Assembly: GCA_029834535.1 (NCBI GenBank)
Contig: JAQMWT010000161.1
Coordinates: 61,773 to 125,772, forward strand
Source of the DNA: Chrysophaeum taylorii
Lineage: Eukaryota > Sar > Pelagophyceae > Pelagomonadales > Pelagomonadaceae
DNA: 64,000 nt
Reading direction: 5' to 3'
A program made the translations under genes and the position numbers. Of the stretch, positions 20,090 through 28,111 are shown piece after piece (within the stretch, counting starts at the first letter, position 1; every line of letters starts with the position of its first letter). Under the pieces are notes generated by a model that saw only the letters and a list, made by a program, of their open reading frames with translations, was not told where the DNA came from and searched no databases.

Positions 20090-21892
20090 ATGGCGTCTTC
20101 GGCGCCCAGGTTTTCGTTCGGCGGACGGGGGGTGACCCGCGGTCCCACCGCGTTGAGCCCGAAGGACCAGTTGGTTCCGGGACCTGGGAGCTACAAGCTC
20201 GAGACGGCCACCGGGAAACAAGCAAATTCGCGCCGCGAATCGACGCCACAGGCGAAATTTCCCGTGACGAATCGGGCGCAGGCCGCCAAGGTGTATTCGG
20301 GTAACGCGACGCTCGACTTCGTGTGTTCGCCCGGGCCCGGGACGTACGACATAAAGAGCACCGCGGGGTCGCGGACAAAGGCGAGGTCGTCGGCGGCGTT
20401 CGGGCGCGAGCGCGGAGAGCCGCACAGCGAGCGGCTACGACCGTCGACGACGCCGGGTCCGGGGCCTGGCGAATACAACTGCAAGCAATCATCACCTTCA
20501 AAAAGCAGCAAGTTCGGAAAGTCCAAGCGGAAGAGCGTCGTCGCCGACCGCCAGTACGCGGGACCAGGCATGCCTGTATACCCGGTCTACTCGGACGCTG
20601 CTGCGTCGTACGCTGGCCAGATTTCGTCGATTGGAACCTCGGTTTGCCGGCCCTCGTCGCCGGCATATTCGTTCGGGGGTCGCGAGCCGACAAAGCCGAA
20701 GGACCGCGTTATTACCTCGGCCGAACACCCGTCGACGCCGCAAAGCAAGGGGTCTCAGACGAAGAAACGGCACGACGACGAGTCAACCAAGACCGCGTCG
20801 ACAACGACCAAGGCCGACAAATATTCGTGGCTTTCCGGTCGCGTCGAAAAGAAGGTAGCCGTTAAGCCGGCCGTCGCCTCCGCGCCGCGCGCCAACGAGT
20901 TCGTCAAAGCACCGACCTTTTCGTTCGGCCAAGATGACCGCTTTGCAGACAAAATGTACATGCCTCACAAACCTCTTCCGCGCTCGAGGGACACACCGGG
21001 TGCCATCTACGATATACCAGAAACCGTTGGCGTCGACGGGCCGCATTTCTCGTTCCCGCGCTGCGGCGGCGGAGGCATCGACGACCGCGCTCGGACGTCG
21101 CCCGGCCCCGGCGCCTACAACATCCGCCTCGAGCACCGTATGGAGTCACTTCTCGGCGAAATGGGACCGCCCAGCTCGCCGGTCGCTCCATCCCGCGCGG
21201 GTTCTCGACGCTACTCCTCCGAGGGGCAAAGAGCGCAAAACCACGACAAGGAGATTGCGCCAGCACTCAGTGCTGGGGCGGCGGCGGCGATGGAGCTCGG
21301 ACTCAAGTTTGGGGATATTCCAAATCGACCGAACTCGCCGGCGTTCTCTTTTGGTACGGGTGATCGCGCGGGACGAGCAAAGTGCTATACCTCCGGCGAG
21401 CTCAACAAGGAAATGATTGGAAAAGCATCGCCCGGACCCGTCACGGCGTCCCGGGGCATCTGCGAGCAAAGATACAGTCACTGGCAGGTTGCGCCCAACT
21501 TCAGCTTTGGCGGCAATCGCGTACGGCGCAACGAGGTGCGCCGGCAATCCAACGACATTGGCCCGGCGCAGTTCGGCCCGCACGACGCCCTTGGCAAGCA
21601 ATCCCAATCGACGACGCCGGCTTCGCCCGTTTTTGGTTTCGGAAAGGCCTCGCGGGACAAGATTGACAAGCAGTTCTTTCCGGGCGACGCGCCGCCGCAT
21701 ATTCCCAGCCTCCCCCCGACGTCGGCTAACTTTCCGGGGCCAATCTATTTCGGCGAGAGGGGGGTCTCCGCCATTGGTTCACAGCACTCTTCGGTCAAAA
21801 GGAGCGAACCCCAACATCGTTTCGGCACGGCCGTCCGCGAAAAAGAGGCTAAGCTCTACATGCCTCGCCCCGCCAACAACGTCGCCTACTAA
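20090..21892 (+). CDS. SHIPPO/STPGR-repeat (sperm-tail PG-rich) flagellar protein
   Basis: 600 residues in one exon. At least four Pro-Gly-rich repeats are visible: VPGPGSYKLE, SPGPGTYDI, TPGPGPGEYNC and SPGPGAYNI. Their flanking FSFG-type boxes are also clear: APRFSFGGRG, AYSFGGRE, TFSFGQDD, AFSFGTGD, NFSFGGNR and VFGFGKAS. These are hallmarks of STPGR proteins (outer dense fibre 3/CIMAP and relatives), which sit inside or along axonemal doublet microtubules and stabilise them. Repeats are scattered with long polar linkers, usual for the family in protists. Together with the p28 dynein light chain 3.5 kb away it points to a flagellated life stage. There is a short AT-rich 3' region with a TAATAATAAT run at the stop codon. 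Confidence 0.88.
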   Translation: MASSAPRFSFGGRGVTRGPTALSPKDQLVPGPGSYKLETATGKQANSRRESTPQAKFPVTNRAQAAKVYSGNATLDFVCSPGPGTYDIKSTAGSRTKARSSAAFGRERGEPHSERLRPSTTPGPGPGEYNCKQSSPSKSSKFGKSKRKSVVADRQYAGPGMPVYPVYSDAAASYAGQISSIGTSVCRPSSPAYSFGGREPTKPKDRVITSAEHPSTPQSKGSQTKKRHDDESTKTASTTTKADKYSWLSGRVEKKVAVKPAVASAPRANEFVKAPTFSFGQDDRFADKMYMPHKPLPRSRDTPGAIYDIPETVGVDGPHFSFPRCGGGGIDDRARTSPGPGAYNIRLEHRMESLLGEMGPPSSPVAPSRAGSRRYSSEGQRAQNHDKEIAPALSAGAAAAMELGLKFGDIPNRPNSPAFSFGTGDRAGRAKCYTSGELNKEMIGKASPGPVTASRGICEQRYSHWQVAPNFSFGGNRVRRNEVRRQSNDIGPAQFGPHDALGKQSQSTTPASPVFGFGKASRDKIDKQFFPGDAPPHIPSLPPTSANFPGPIYFGERGVSAIGSQHSSVKRSEPQHRFGTAVREKEAKLYMPRPANNVAY

Positions 21893-21982
21893 TAATAATA
21901 ATTCCCTCCTCACATTATTATTTTTTTTCCGCTTCTCGGAGGAAATAGCCGCCCGCGCCGCCCGCTTTTTGGAAGTACCAAG

Positions 21983-22331
21983 TGCAGGCCAGTAAGTTCG
22001 CCAGTAAGTTCACCTGGTCCCAATCTCTAACCCCAGTAAGTTCACCTGGTCCCAGTAAGTTCACCTAGTCCCAATCTCTAACCCCAGTAAGTTCGGCGTA
22101 AGCCCACTCGTGCTCACATCCACTCACCCCACTCTCCTTCGAGCTCGTCGCTCTCACCTCCGCCAATCAAAGCTGCTTTGATCCGTACACGCCGCTGGCC
22201 TTTTCGTTCACTCTAAAAACCCCAGTAAGTTCACTTGGTCCCAGTAAGTTCACCTGGTCACTAAGTTCACCTAGTCCCAATCTCAAACCCCAGTAAGTTC
22301 ACCTGGTCCCAGTAAGTTCACCTACCGTGCG
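21983..22331 (+). repeat. field of short 'AGTAAGTTCACCTGGTCCC' repeats
   Basis: Two clusters, 21983-22101 and 22219-22331, carry about eleven copies of a unit close to CCAGTAAGTTCACCTGGTCC. Some are joined by CAATCTCTAACC to make a higher-order unit. A unique 117-bp spacer separates the clusters. Every full unit contains AGTAAGT, which is identical to the strongest 5' splice-site core. The field begins about 90 bp after the SHIPPO gene stop, so it may be transcribed in its 3' flank. No frame is conserved. Confidence 0.85.
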
Positions 22332-22353
22332 CGTGTAGACGCCGGGAGGGGGC

Positions 22354-22850
22354 TTATCGGTATTGCGCAGCACGTGTGGGGTAGGGTGGAGTCGTCGACT
22401 CAGAAGACGATATCCTCGGGGTTGCCGATCGACAGAGAGCTACGTAGAGCTGGACGTGGCAGAAGACGGGCTTGGGCAAGAGGACGCCGACCTCGCGGGG
22501 CGTCTGGCCCTGGCTCTTGTTGATCGTTTGGCGTCGGCGGGCCTTACGGGATACAGGTTGGAGGAGCCTCGGTGACAACGACACGATCGATCATGTATCT
22601 GGTACCGTTGCAGTGGCCGTGCGACGGGTCGAGGTTGCGAAGACTTTAAGCTCGCGATCAAAGTCAGCATGCCGTTGGTTGTCAGGGAGTTCAAAACTCT
22701 ACTGTAAAGAGCGAGGCGTCGTCTTCCGACCCAGCCTAGTCAGCCGAAAAGAACTCCGACGCCTCGTCTCCGGGAAAAAAAGGCCGCGGTCATGCGCGCG
22801 TTGTCAGCATCGACAACATCGTTTCGACGGGGCGTGAGAATGGCGCGCTG
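22354..22850 (-). mobile_element. Helitron (Pif1-like helicase) relic
   Basis: Minus-strand pieces match the C-terminal helicase of Helitron Rep/Hel proteins in order but in three frames. VLNSLTTNGM (about 22690) corresponds to the EFLNSL...GMP segment, RNLDPSHGHCNGTRYMI (about 22645-22595) to the strand before motif V, and INKSQGQTPREVGVLLPKPV with FCHVQLYVALCRSATP (about 22525-22400) to motifs V-VI. A stop and frameshifts separate them, so it is dead. The Rep domain and the element's ends are not visible within the flanking 1 kb. Confidence 0.85.
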
Positions 22851-23409
22851 AAAGAGCCGCCGCGGGTCGTGGAAATAGTCTGCGAGGTCGCCGTAGACGG
22901 CTTGGAGGATCACTGTCTGGCTCTCGCTTCTACCTGATCCTTACTCTCGCGCCTACCTGATCCTTACCCTAAATCGAGGGACAAACAAACCCACCCACAT
23001 CCTTCATGCTCCCCACACACACCCCCCCCTCTTAGCAGTCGACATTTAAAGACAAACAAACAGACAGACAAACATCTGTCGATTAGTAGTTAAGAAGATT
23101 GAATATTTGAATCCGCCGCCGCGCCGCGGGGGACCTCGGAGACGGTCCCTGGTGCAGAGGACTGCCGCGTCTGAGAGACGAAGCGAGCTATAGAGATTGC
23201 GTACGAGAAACCTTTCGAGCCGCACGCGGGACTTTTTCATGCAGCTCTGTAGTAGCAGCACACAGTGTGGCGTCTTCGCACCGGAGATCCATTAATTTAC
23301 GACATCGGGGGTGTGGTTAAAAAATATCGGGCGGGAAGAAGACTCGTGCGTGACTCTACTACCAGCTGAGACCGCCGCGTCGTGTCGTGTTATATAGGAA
23401 TGCGGTACG
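22851..23409. other. intergenic DNA, short repeats only
   Basis: Contains a duplicated CTACCTGATCCTTAC segment around 22930-22970 and an ACAAACAAACAGACAGACAAACA run at about 23052-23073. No coding potential or RNA gene was recognised. The last part is the 3' flank of the GT17 gene. Confidence 0.4.
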
Positions 23410-25317
23410 TCAGCAGCAAAACCAGGCGTGCTTGGGCTGCATGGCTTTGAGCGCCCCTTCGAGGGAGTGGCACTGGTCAAACGGTAGACGATGTTGGAGG
23501 CAGGCTGCCTTTGTGACCACCTCCACGTCGTCGTATGCACTCAGAACAATGTGAATTTGCTCGTTGTCCACGGTGATCGGAATCGACACCGTCTCCTGGA
23601 AGACGATGGAGGTGGAAATGTTGATTTTGAGTGTGGCCGGGCTGTCTTTGCGGCGCATGAGACGCGTTGCATTGAGCTCGGCGTCACATTGTCTCTCAAG
23701 CATGGGCCAAACCTGGTCGCAGGCGTCGAGTGTGAGGCCGCTCGCGTCGCACTGCGCTTGGAGATGCGCGCGCAGCGAAGCGTCGACGAAACCCTGACCG
23801 TCGTCTTGGCATGTGACGTGTGGCTCGAAAACTCGTTGCTGATTCTTGGGGAGATCGGTCGAACTCCAGCCTCCGAGGACGAAGTGTCCCTCGGTCGCGG
23901 CCTCGGTGCGCGCCGCGAAAACATCCGCGTCGACGACGAGGTGTTGCGTCGTCGGGTCGCATTCGTGATCGCTAAAGAGGCTTCGGAGACGGCCGCGAGC
24001 GTGCAGGGCGACGTACGCCGGGAGGCCTTTCATCATCGCGGGATCGTCCTCATACTCGACGCACTCGAGGAGGCGATGGCCTTGATGGTGGTGGTCTCGC
24101 GGTAACCCGGCGAGCTCGTAATAAGCGACGCCGGCTCGGAGCAGGCGGTTGAGGCGGTCCTCGTCGCGGTAAAACGACGACCCGTACTCGGAGACACCGA
24201 TATAGCTCTTGAGCTTCTCGGCCACGGCGGCCTGGCCGCCAAAGGAGGACATGTGCCAACCAGCACCGAGGAGGAGTCGGGCTCGCGGCGCGGAGTGGTC
24301 ATCCAGGAGGAGTCGTCGTTCGCGAAACTGACGTCGCCAGGCTGTCGCGGTCCTCAGGCCAAGCATGGCGGCGGTGACGACGACAGCACCCTCTCGCGCG
24401 AAGAGCCCCCAGCGGTGGCGAGCGCGCCAGTTGAGGGAGTAGACAAACCAGGTCATGTCGAGGACGGCCGGCAGAACGGCATCGAGCGACTCGAGGTTGG
24501 CGTCGAGAAAGGCGGCACAGCTCCGGAGCGTCGCGATCCTTTTTTGATCTGCAATCTCGTCGGCGTCGGCGATGATGACGAGGTCGGAAGGTTCGGCGCC
24601 GGCCGCGCGCAGGGCCTCTGTCGCCGCGTCTCGTTGCTTCTCTTCGCGCGCGAGATTGAGGTCGCCCGTGGCAGCAGCCCAGCTCTCGTGGGGCTCGACA
24701 TTCGAGAGGTCTGCGACGAAACTGGCCGTTGCGTCCGCCGCCACCGACGCGTTCCACTCTAACCGCTTTGGGAGGCCGCTGTGCGTGAGCGTCGCCTGGA
24801 CGGGAACGAAGATGTCTACGACGTCGCGGAGCTCGTGCGTTCGCACCTCGGCCAGCTCGACCTCGTGTCGGCCAAAAAACGGAAACACGTCAAACACGCG
24901 CCGCCGCTGTGGGTGGTGGTTCTCGCGGCCGCACTCGTCGACAGATAACCTCCGGAAGTGGGTCCGCGCGATGTTTCCCGACGTCTCAGCCGCAAGCATC
25001 GACTCGTCCTCTGTGGCAGGAATCCAAGCGCGAAGAAGCCGGACAGCGCCCGAGTCGTCGGGGACATCGAGAAACACGCAAAACACGCCCGCTCGTTTCG
25101 AACCCAAGGGGCCATAGTCGCTCCAGCACCTGGGCGGCTCAGAATCGAGCTGCAAGCACACCCGATGTTGCGCCGGCGGCGGCGAAAAGTGATGATCGAA
25201 CACAGCGCTTACGAGCAAGCGGTCGCTCACGACGAGCTCGCCGTTCTTGGGCGCGACGATCGTAAGGGCAACGGCGCCGACGACGTGCAAGAAGACGAAG
25301 AAGAAGAAGAAGAACAT
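23410..25317 (-). CDS. GT17 family beta-1,4-N-acetylglucosaminyltransferase-like protein
   Basis: 635 residues with a hydrophobic signal or anchor at residues 1-22. The glycosyltransferase-17 domain starts at RVFDVFPFFGRHEVELAEVR (140-159), followed by FVPVQATLTHSGLPKRLEW (170-188), the DLVIIADADEI metal site (245-255), TWFVYSLNWRARHRWG (289-304) and GWHMSSFGG (353-361). These are the landmarks of the MGAT3 family, which adds bisecting GlcNAc to N-glycans in animals; algal members act on unknown acceptors, probably in the Golgi. An unusual Cys-rich C-terminal extension (about 500-635) has no match I know. One exon. Start codons of this gene and the divergent p28 gene are only 62 bp apart. Confidence 0.85.
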   Translation of the reverse strand: MFFFFFFVFLHVVGAVALTIVAPKNGELVVSDRLLVSAVFDHHFSPPPAQHRVCLQLDSEPPRCWSDYGPLGSKRAGVFCVFLDVPDDSGAVRLLRAWIPATEDESMLAAETSGNIARTHFRRLSVDECGRENHHPQRRRVFDVFPFFGRHEVELAEVRTHELRDVVDIFVPVQATLTHSGLPKRLEWNASVAADATASFVADLSNVEPHESWAAATGDLNLAREEKQRDAATEALRAAGAEPSDLVIIADADEIADQKRIATLRSCAAFLDANLESLDAVLPAVLDMTWFVYSLNWRARHRWGLFAREGAVVVTAAMLGLRTATAWRRQFRERRLLLDDHSAPRARLLLGAGWHMSSFGGQAAVAEKLKSYIGVSEYGSSFYRDEDRLNRLLRAGVAYYELAGLPRDHHHQGHRLLECVEYEDDPAMMKGLPAYVALHARGRLRSLFSDHECDPTTQHLVVDADVFAARTEAATEGHFVLGGWSSTDLPKNQQRVFEPHVTCQDDGQGFVDASLRAHLQAQCDASGLTLDACDQVWPMLERQCDAELNATRLMRRKDSPATLKINISTSIVFQETVSIPITVDNEQIHIVLSAYDDVEVVTKAACLQHRLPFDQCHSLEGALKAMQPKHAWFCC

Positions 25318-25379
25318 TATTGTTTCCGTCGGTATAAAGTTGACGTCACTCCACTGCTAATAACGCCCGACTTTGCATC
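25318..25379. promoter_or_regulatory. 62-bp bidirectional promoter, GT17 / p28
   Basis: The whole region between the two divergent ATG codons is 62 bp, so both 5' untranslated regions and any shared promoter must fit here or overlap coding DNA. It contains GTATAAAGTTGACGTCAC, which includes a TATAAA-like box and a TGACGTCA (CRE-like, palindromic) site at about 25341-25348. Confidence 0.5.
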
Positions 25380-26078
25380 ATGGAGCCGCCGCAGTGCGAC
25401 CCGCCAGAGAGTCTGGTGCAGTACGAGGCGCCCCTGTTTGTGGCTGATAATAACGAGGCCAAGCAACACGGCGAGTCGTCGACGCAGCTCGAGACGATGA
25501 TTCACCGCATGTTGCCGCCGCGAGAGTGGACGCAGGAGACGGGTACCTGGAGACAGTACGTCTCTAAGCAGCCCGCGACGCGCCTCGACGTCATCAAGCT
25601 CCAGGAGGAGCTCGACAAGAGGTTACTGGACCGCCAGGCCCGCGAGGCGGGGATCTGCCCGGTGCGCGAGGATCTATACTCGCAGACCTTTGACGAGTTG
25701 ATACGTCAAATAACCCTCGACGGTCCCGAGCGTGGGCTCTTGCTGTTGCGGGTGCGCGACGAAATCGCGATGACTATCGAAGCCTACAAGACCCTCTTCG
25801 ACAGCAGCGTCACCTTCGGCGTCCGCAAACAGCTCCAAGCCGAGCTCGGGATGGACGATCTCGAGGACCAAATAACCAAGCTCGAGGCTGAAAAAGTCGA
25901 CCTCGAAGACCAAGTACTCGAGCTCCGCAACAGCGTCGAGGTCATCGAAAAGATGAGTAGCTCCCACAAGGCCGTCGAGGACAAGAAGCGCAAGGAAGAA
26001 ATTGACTTTCTCAAGTACCAAGGCCAGCACCTCGACGCCTTTCTCAGGCAACTCGGCGGCCCCATCAGCACCAAGTGA
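25380..26078 (+). CDS. DNALI1: axonemal dynein light intermediate chain p28 (inner arm)
   Basis: 232 residues, the usual length of the p28/IDA4/DNALI1 family. Diagnostic stretches: REWTQETGTWRQYVSKQPAT (48-67), LQEELDKRLLDRQAREAGICPV (starting near 73), LYSQTFDELIRQIT (95-108), then a block from RGLLLLRVRDEIAMTIEAY into a second starting at TLFDSSVTFGVRKQLQAE. The rest (about 155-232) is a coiled coil. p28 binds actin-containing single-headed inner-arm dyneins and is needed for normal flagellar waveform. The high identity to the conserved core makes this one of the safest calls here and shows that the organism builds motile flagella. Confidence 0.96.
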   Translation: MEPPQCDPPESLVQYEAPLFVADNNEAKQHGESSTQLETMIHRMLPPREWTQETGTWRQYVSKQPATRLDVIKLQEELDKRLLDRQAREAGICPVREDLYSQTFDELIRQITLDGPERGLLLLRVRDEIAMTIEAYKTLFDSSVTFGVRKQLQAELGMDDLEDQITKLEAEKVDLEDQVLELRNSVEVIEKMSSSHKAVEDKKRKEEIDFLKYQGQHLDAFLRQLGGPISTK

Positions 26079-26255
26079 CATCATACGGACGTACATCCCT
26101 CACACAGGGGCGATGGGCGTCACTTGTCTGTTTGCGGCCGCTCGTCACACAACATTATCTCTAGTCGTCAGTCTTCGCGGGGATCTATCGATCCATAAAC
26201 ATCCAGCCGTTCGTTGCCACCGCCAACGGCACCATTATTATCGACGCCAAAGTAT

Positions 26256-27015
26256 ATGGATGTCGAAGCAAGACTGAGCGAGGCGGAGGTCGCTGGTCTC
26301 ATGACAGCCGGGCGAGTGAAGAAGTTCCTAAAAGCCAAGTGCGGCGAATGCGGAGCTCAAGGGTGAGCAAGCGGCCGCTGGTGTCGTGATAGAGGGTGTG
26401 CGCAGGTTTAAGAAGTACAACAAGACGTCGCCCGTGGTCCTCCGAGCCCAGATCTCATCGTTCTGGTGCAAGGAGTGCTCGCGGCTGTTGTGCGAGAAGC
26501 ACCGAAACCTGCACAAGTGCGAACGAGTCGACGCAGCGAGGCAGGCGGCGCGACGTATGACGGGCGAGGAGATTCGCGAACGCGCGCGGATTGCCGAAGC
26601 GCGACGAGTGGAGCAGGAAACCCTTGAGGCCGAGCGGAAGAGGCGCGAGAACGAGGCCAAGGCCGCGAGACACTATTTGTGGAAGTCGCGACGGAAACTC
26701 GTGGCCGGGAGGTCGACGCACGTCGCAAACTTCGCCCAGCGAAGCGCGCTCCAGGCGCCGCCGGGTCGCGACAGAGAGCGGCTGTTGGAAATCTATGCCT
26801 CGTGCAACAGAATCAATCTGCACCTCTGGAACGAAGTTGAGGCCCCGACGACGCCCGAGGCGATCGACGACCAAGCCTACTCCAAGCTCCGGGCCCACTA
26901 CGCCGAAGCCTCCGAGATCACGGGCATGGTTGTCACCGTCGATGGCTTGCCACTCGACCTCAATCTCGACTGGATCCCATCCGCCGAGCCCACCCTCGCA
27001 CCTGGTCCCGCGTGA
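26256..27015 (+). CDS. AN1-like zinc finger protein
   Basis: Two exons, 26256-26362 and 26406-27015, with a 43-nt GTGAGC...CGCAG intron; splicing restores one frame of 238 residues. The zinc finger is split by the intron: CGECGAQ in exon 1, then WCKECSRLLCEKHRNLHKC in exon 2, giving Cys-x2-Cys...Cys-x2-Cys-x4-Cys-x2-His-x3-His-x-Cys, close to the AN1 pattern. A charged helix follows (about 85-130) and then a C-terminal part with YASCNRINLHLWNEVEA and ITGMVVTVDGLPLDLNLDWI, which may be a small beta domain. AN1 proteins often work with p97/ubiquitin or stress pathways, but nothing here fixes a role. The unusual finger spacing leaves a B-box-like finger as an alternative. Confidence 0.75.
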
Positions 27016-27102
27016 TAGATAACACGTCCGTGTCTTTATGTCGCGTATATACATACGACGACAACGACGACGCCGGAGCTCTCGCCGTGTGCGGGGCGTC
27101 GG

Positions 27103-27164
27103 GTACGTAGTTAATAATAGTAGTCTTGTTGTGGTACGTAGTTAATAATAGTAGTCTTGTTGTG
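27103..27164. repeat. 31-bp perfect tandem duplication at a gene end
   Basis: The unit 27103-27133 is repeated exactly at 27134-27164. The second copy covers the stop codon and last codons (QDYYY) of the minus-strand sulfotransferase gene; the first copy lies just downstream in its 3' flank. Confidence 0.95.
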
Positions 27165-28053
27165 GCAGCACCCGACGAGATTGTTGTTGTGGTGGTGGGG
27201 CGGGATGCTGGTGGTGCCGGCGGTGTCGGCGGCGACCCCCTCCACGCCTATCGAGGTCGCGGATGTCGGCTTCGAAGCGCAGGCGTCCGGCGACGTAAAC
27301 GTCGCGGAGGCAAGTGGTTTCGAGGAACGACGTGAGTCTTTTGAGGTCGGCGAAGGTGAGAGTTTGGTCGTAAGCTATGTGGTTGTCGTGAACCATGTAA
27401 TCGCCGGTCGGAGTTGCGTTGTTCGGAAGGTCCAGAGCGTCTGCGAGGAGACGGAGCGAGTCGTCGAATCGCTCCGTAAGAAGGACGAGGTTGACGTCGT
27501 TCCAGGCGTCGGCGATGTCCGCGCACGAGAGGTCGGGGAGTTCGCACTGGTTTGCGTTCGTGGGGGCGAGCCAGTACGCGAACTGGCCCTCGCATGTCGA
27601 CTCTTTTTCGCGGTTGCGCAAAACGCAGGGACATTTATCAAGCTCGTCGCCGACCCAATCGAGAAGTCTCCTCGTGGCGTCGGGTTTGTGCTGGTCGAGC
27701 GGATTGAGGAAGAAGTAGAGCGAAACCATCCAAGACAGCGGTTCGCGGAAGACGGTCGCGTAAGCATAAGTCGACCCCGGTGGTAGTTGGTCGTGGACGG
27801 CGTTGGGGTAGGCGAGCGCGTGGCCCATGATGATACGTGCCGGAGTTTTCTGGTTGAAGGCCGGAAGCCCGCTCCAGGGCCGGCCGATGCGGTAGTGCGC
27901 CTGCATCGACCACCCGGCCGCGTGGGTCATGTCTTTGAGCGCTGATCGGAGCGACGCTCCGGCTGTCTTGCCAATGTGCAGCACCAGCCAGTGGTCCGGC
28001 CGTTCCTCGACAAACATTGACGCCCACGCAGCGCCAATCATGACGACCTTCAT
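27142..28053 (-). CDS. sulfotransferase family protein (PAPS-dependent)
   Basis: 303 residues. LVLHIGKTAGASLRSAL (23-39) is the 5'-phosphosulfate (PAPS) loop, and VFREPLSWMVSLYFFLNP (about 100-117) is the 3'-phosphate binding Arg/Ser strand-helix, as in Golgi carbohydrate sulfotransferases. Residues 1-16 are weakly hydrophobic and may be a signal or anchor. Two Cys residues (CPCVLRNREKESTC) lie in the middle. The C-terminus is disordered, rich in Arg, His, Pro and Gln, and its last residues come from a 31-bp tandem duplication. It likely adds sulfate to extracellular polysaccharide. It diverges from the saposin/HVA22 gene with 58 bp between the ATG codons. Confidence 0.85.
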   Translation of the reverse strand: MKVVMIGAAWASMFVEERPDHWLVLHIGKTAGASLRSALKDMTHAAGWSMQAHYRIGRPWSGLPAFNQKTPARIIMGHALAYPNAVHDQLPPGSTYAYATVFREPLSWMVSLYFFLNPLDQHKPDATRRLLDWVGDELDKCPCVLRNREKESTCEGQFAYWLAPTNANQCELPDLSCADIADAWNDVNLVLLTERFDDSLRLLADALDLPNNATPTGDYMVHDNHIAYDQTLTFADLKRLTSFLETTCLRDVYVAGRLRFEADIRDLDRRGGGRRRHRRHHQHPAPPPQQQSRRVLPQQDYYY

Positions 28054-28111
28054 TTTGCGTTAGAAACAGGGACGGGTCACGACGGATGATACATAATTAC
28101 TTGAATTACTG

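Noticed and set aside
21983-22331. CRISPR-like array
   Set aside because: Units are short, adjacent and lack unique spacers; nuclear eukaryotic context with introns.
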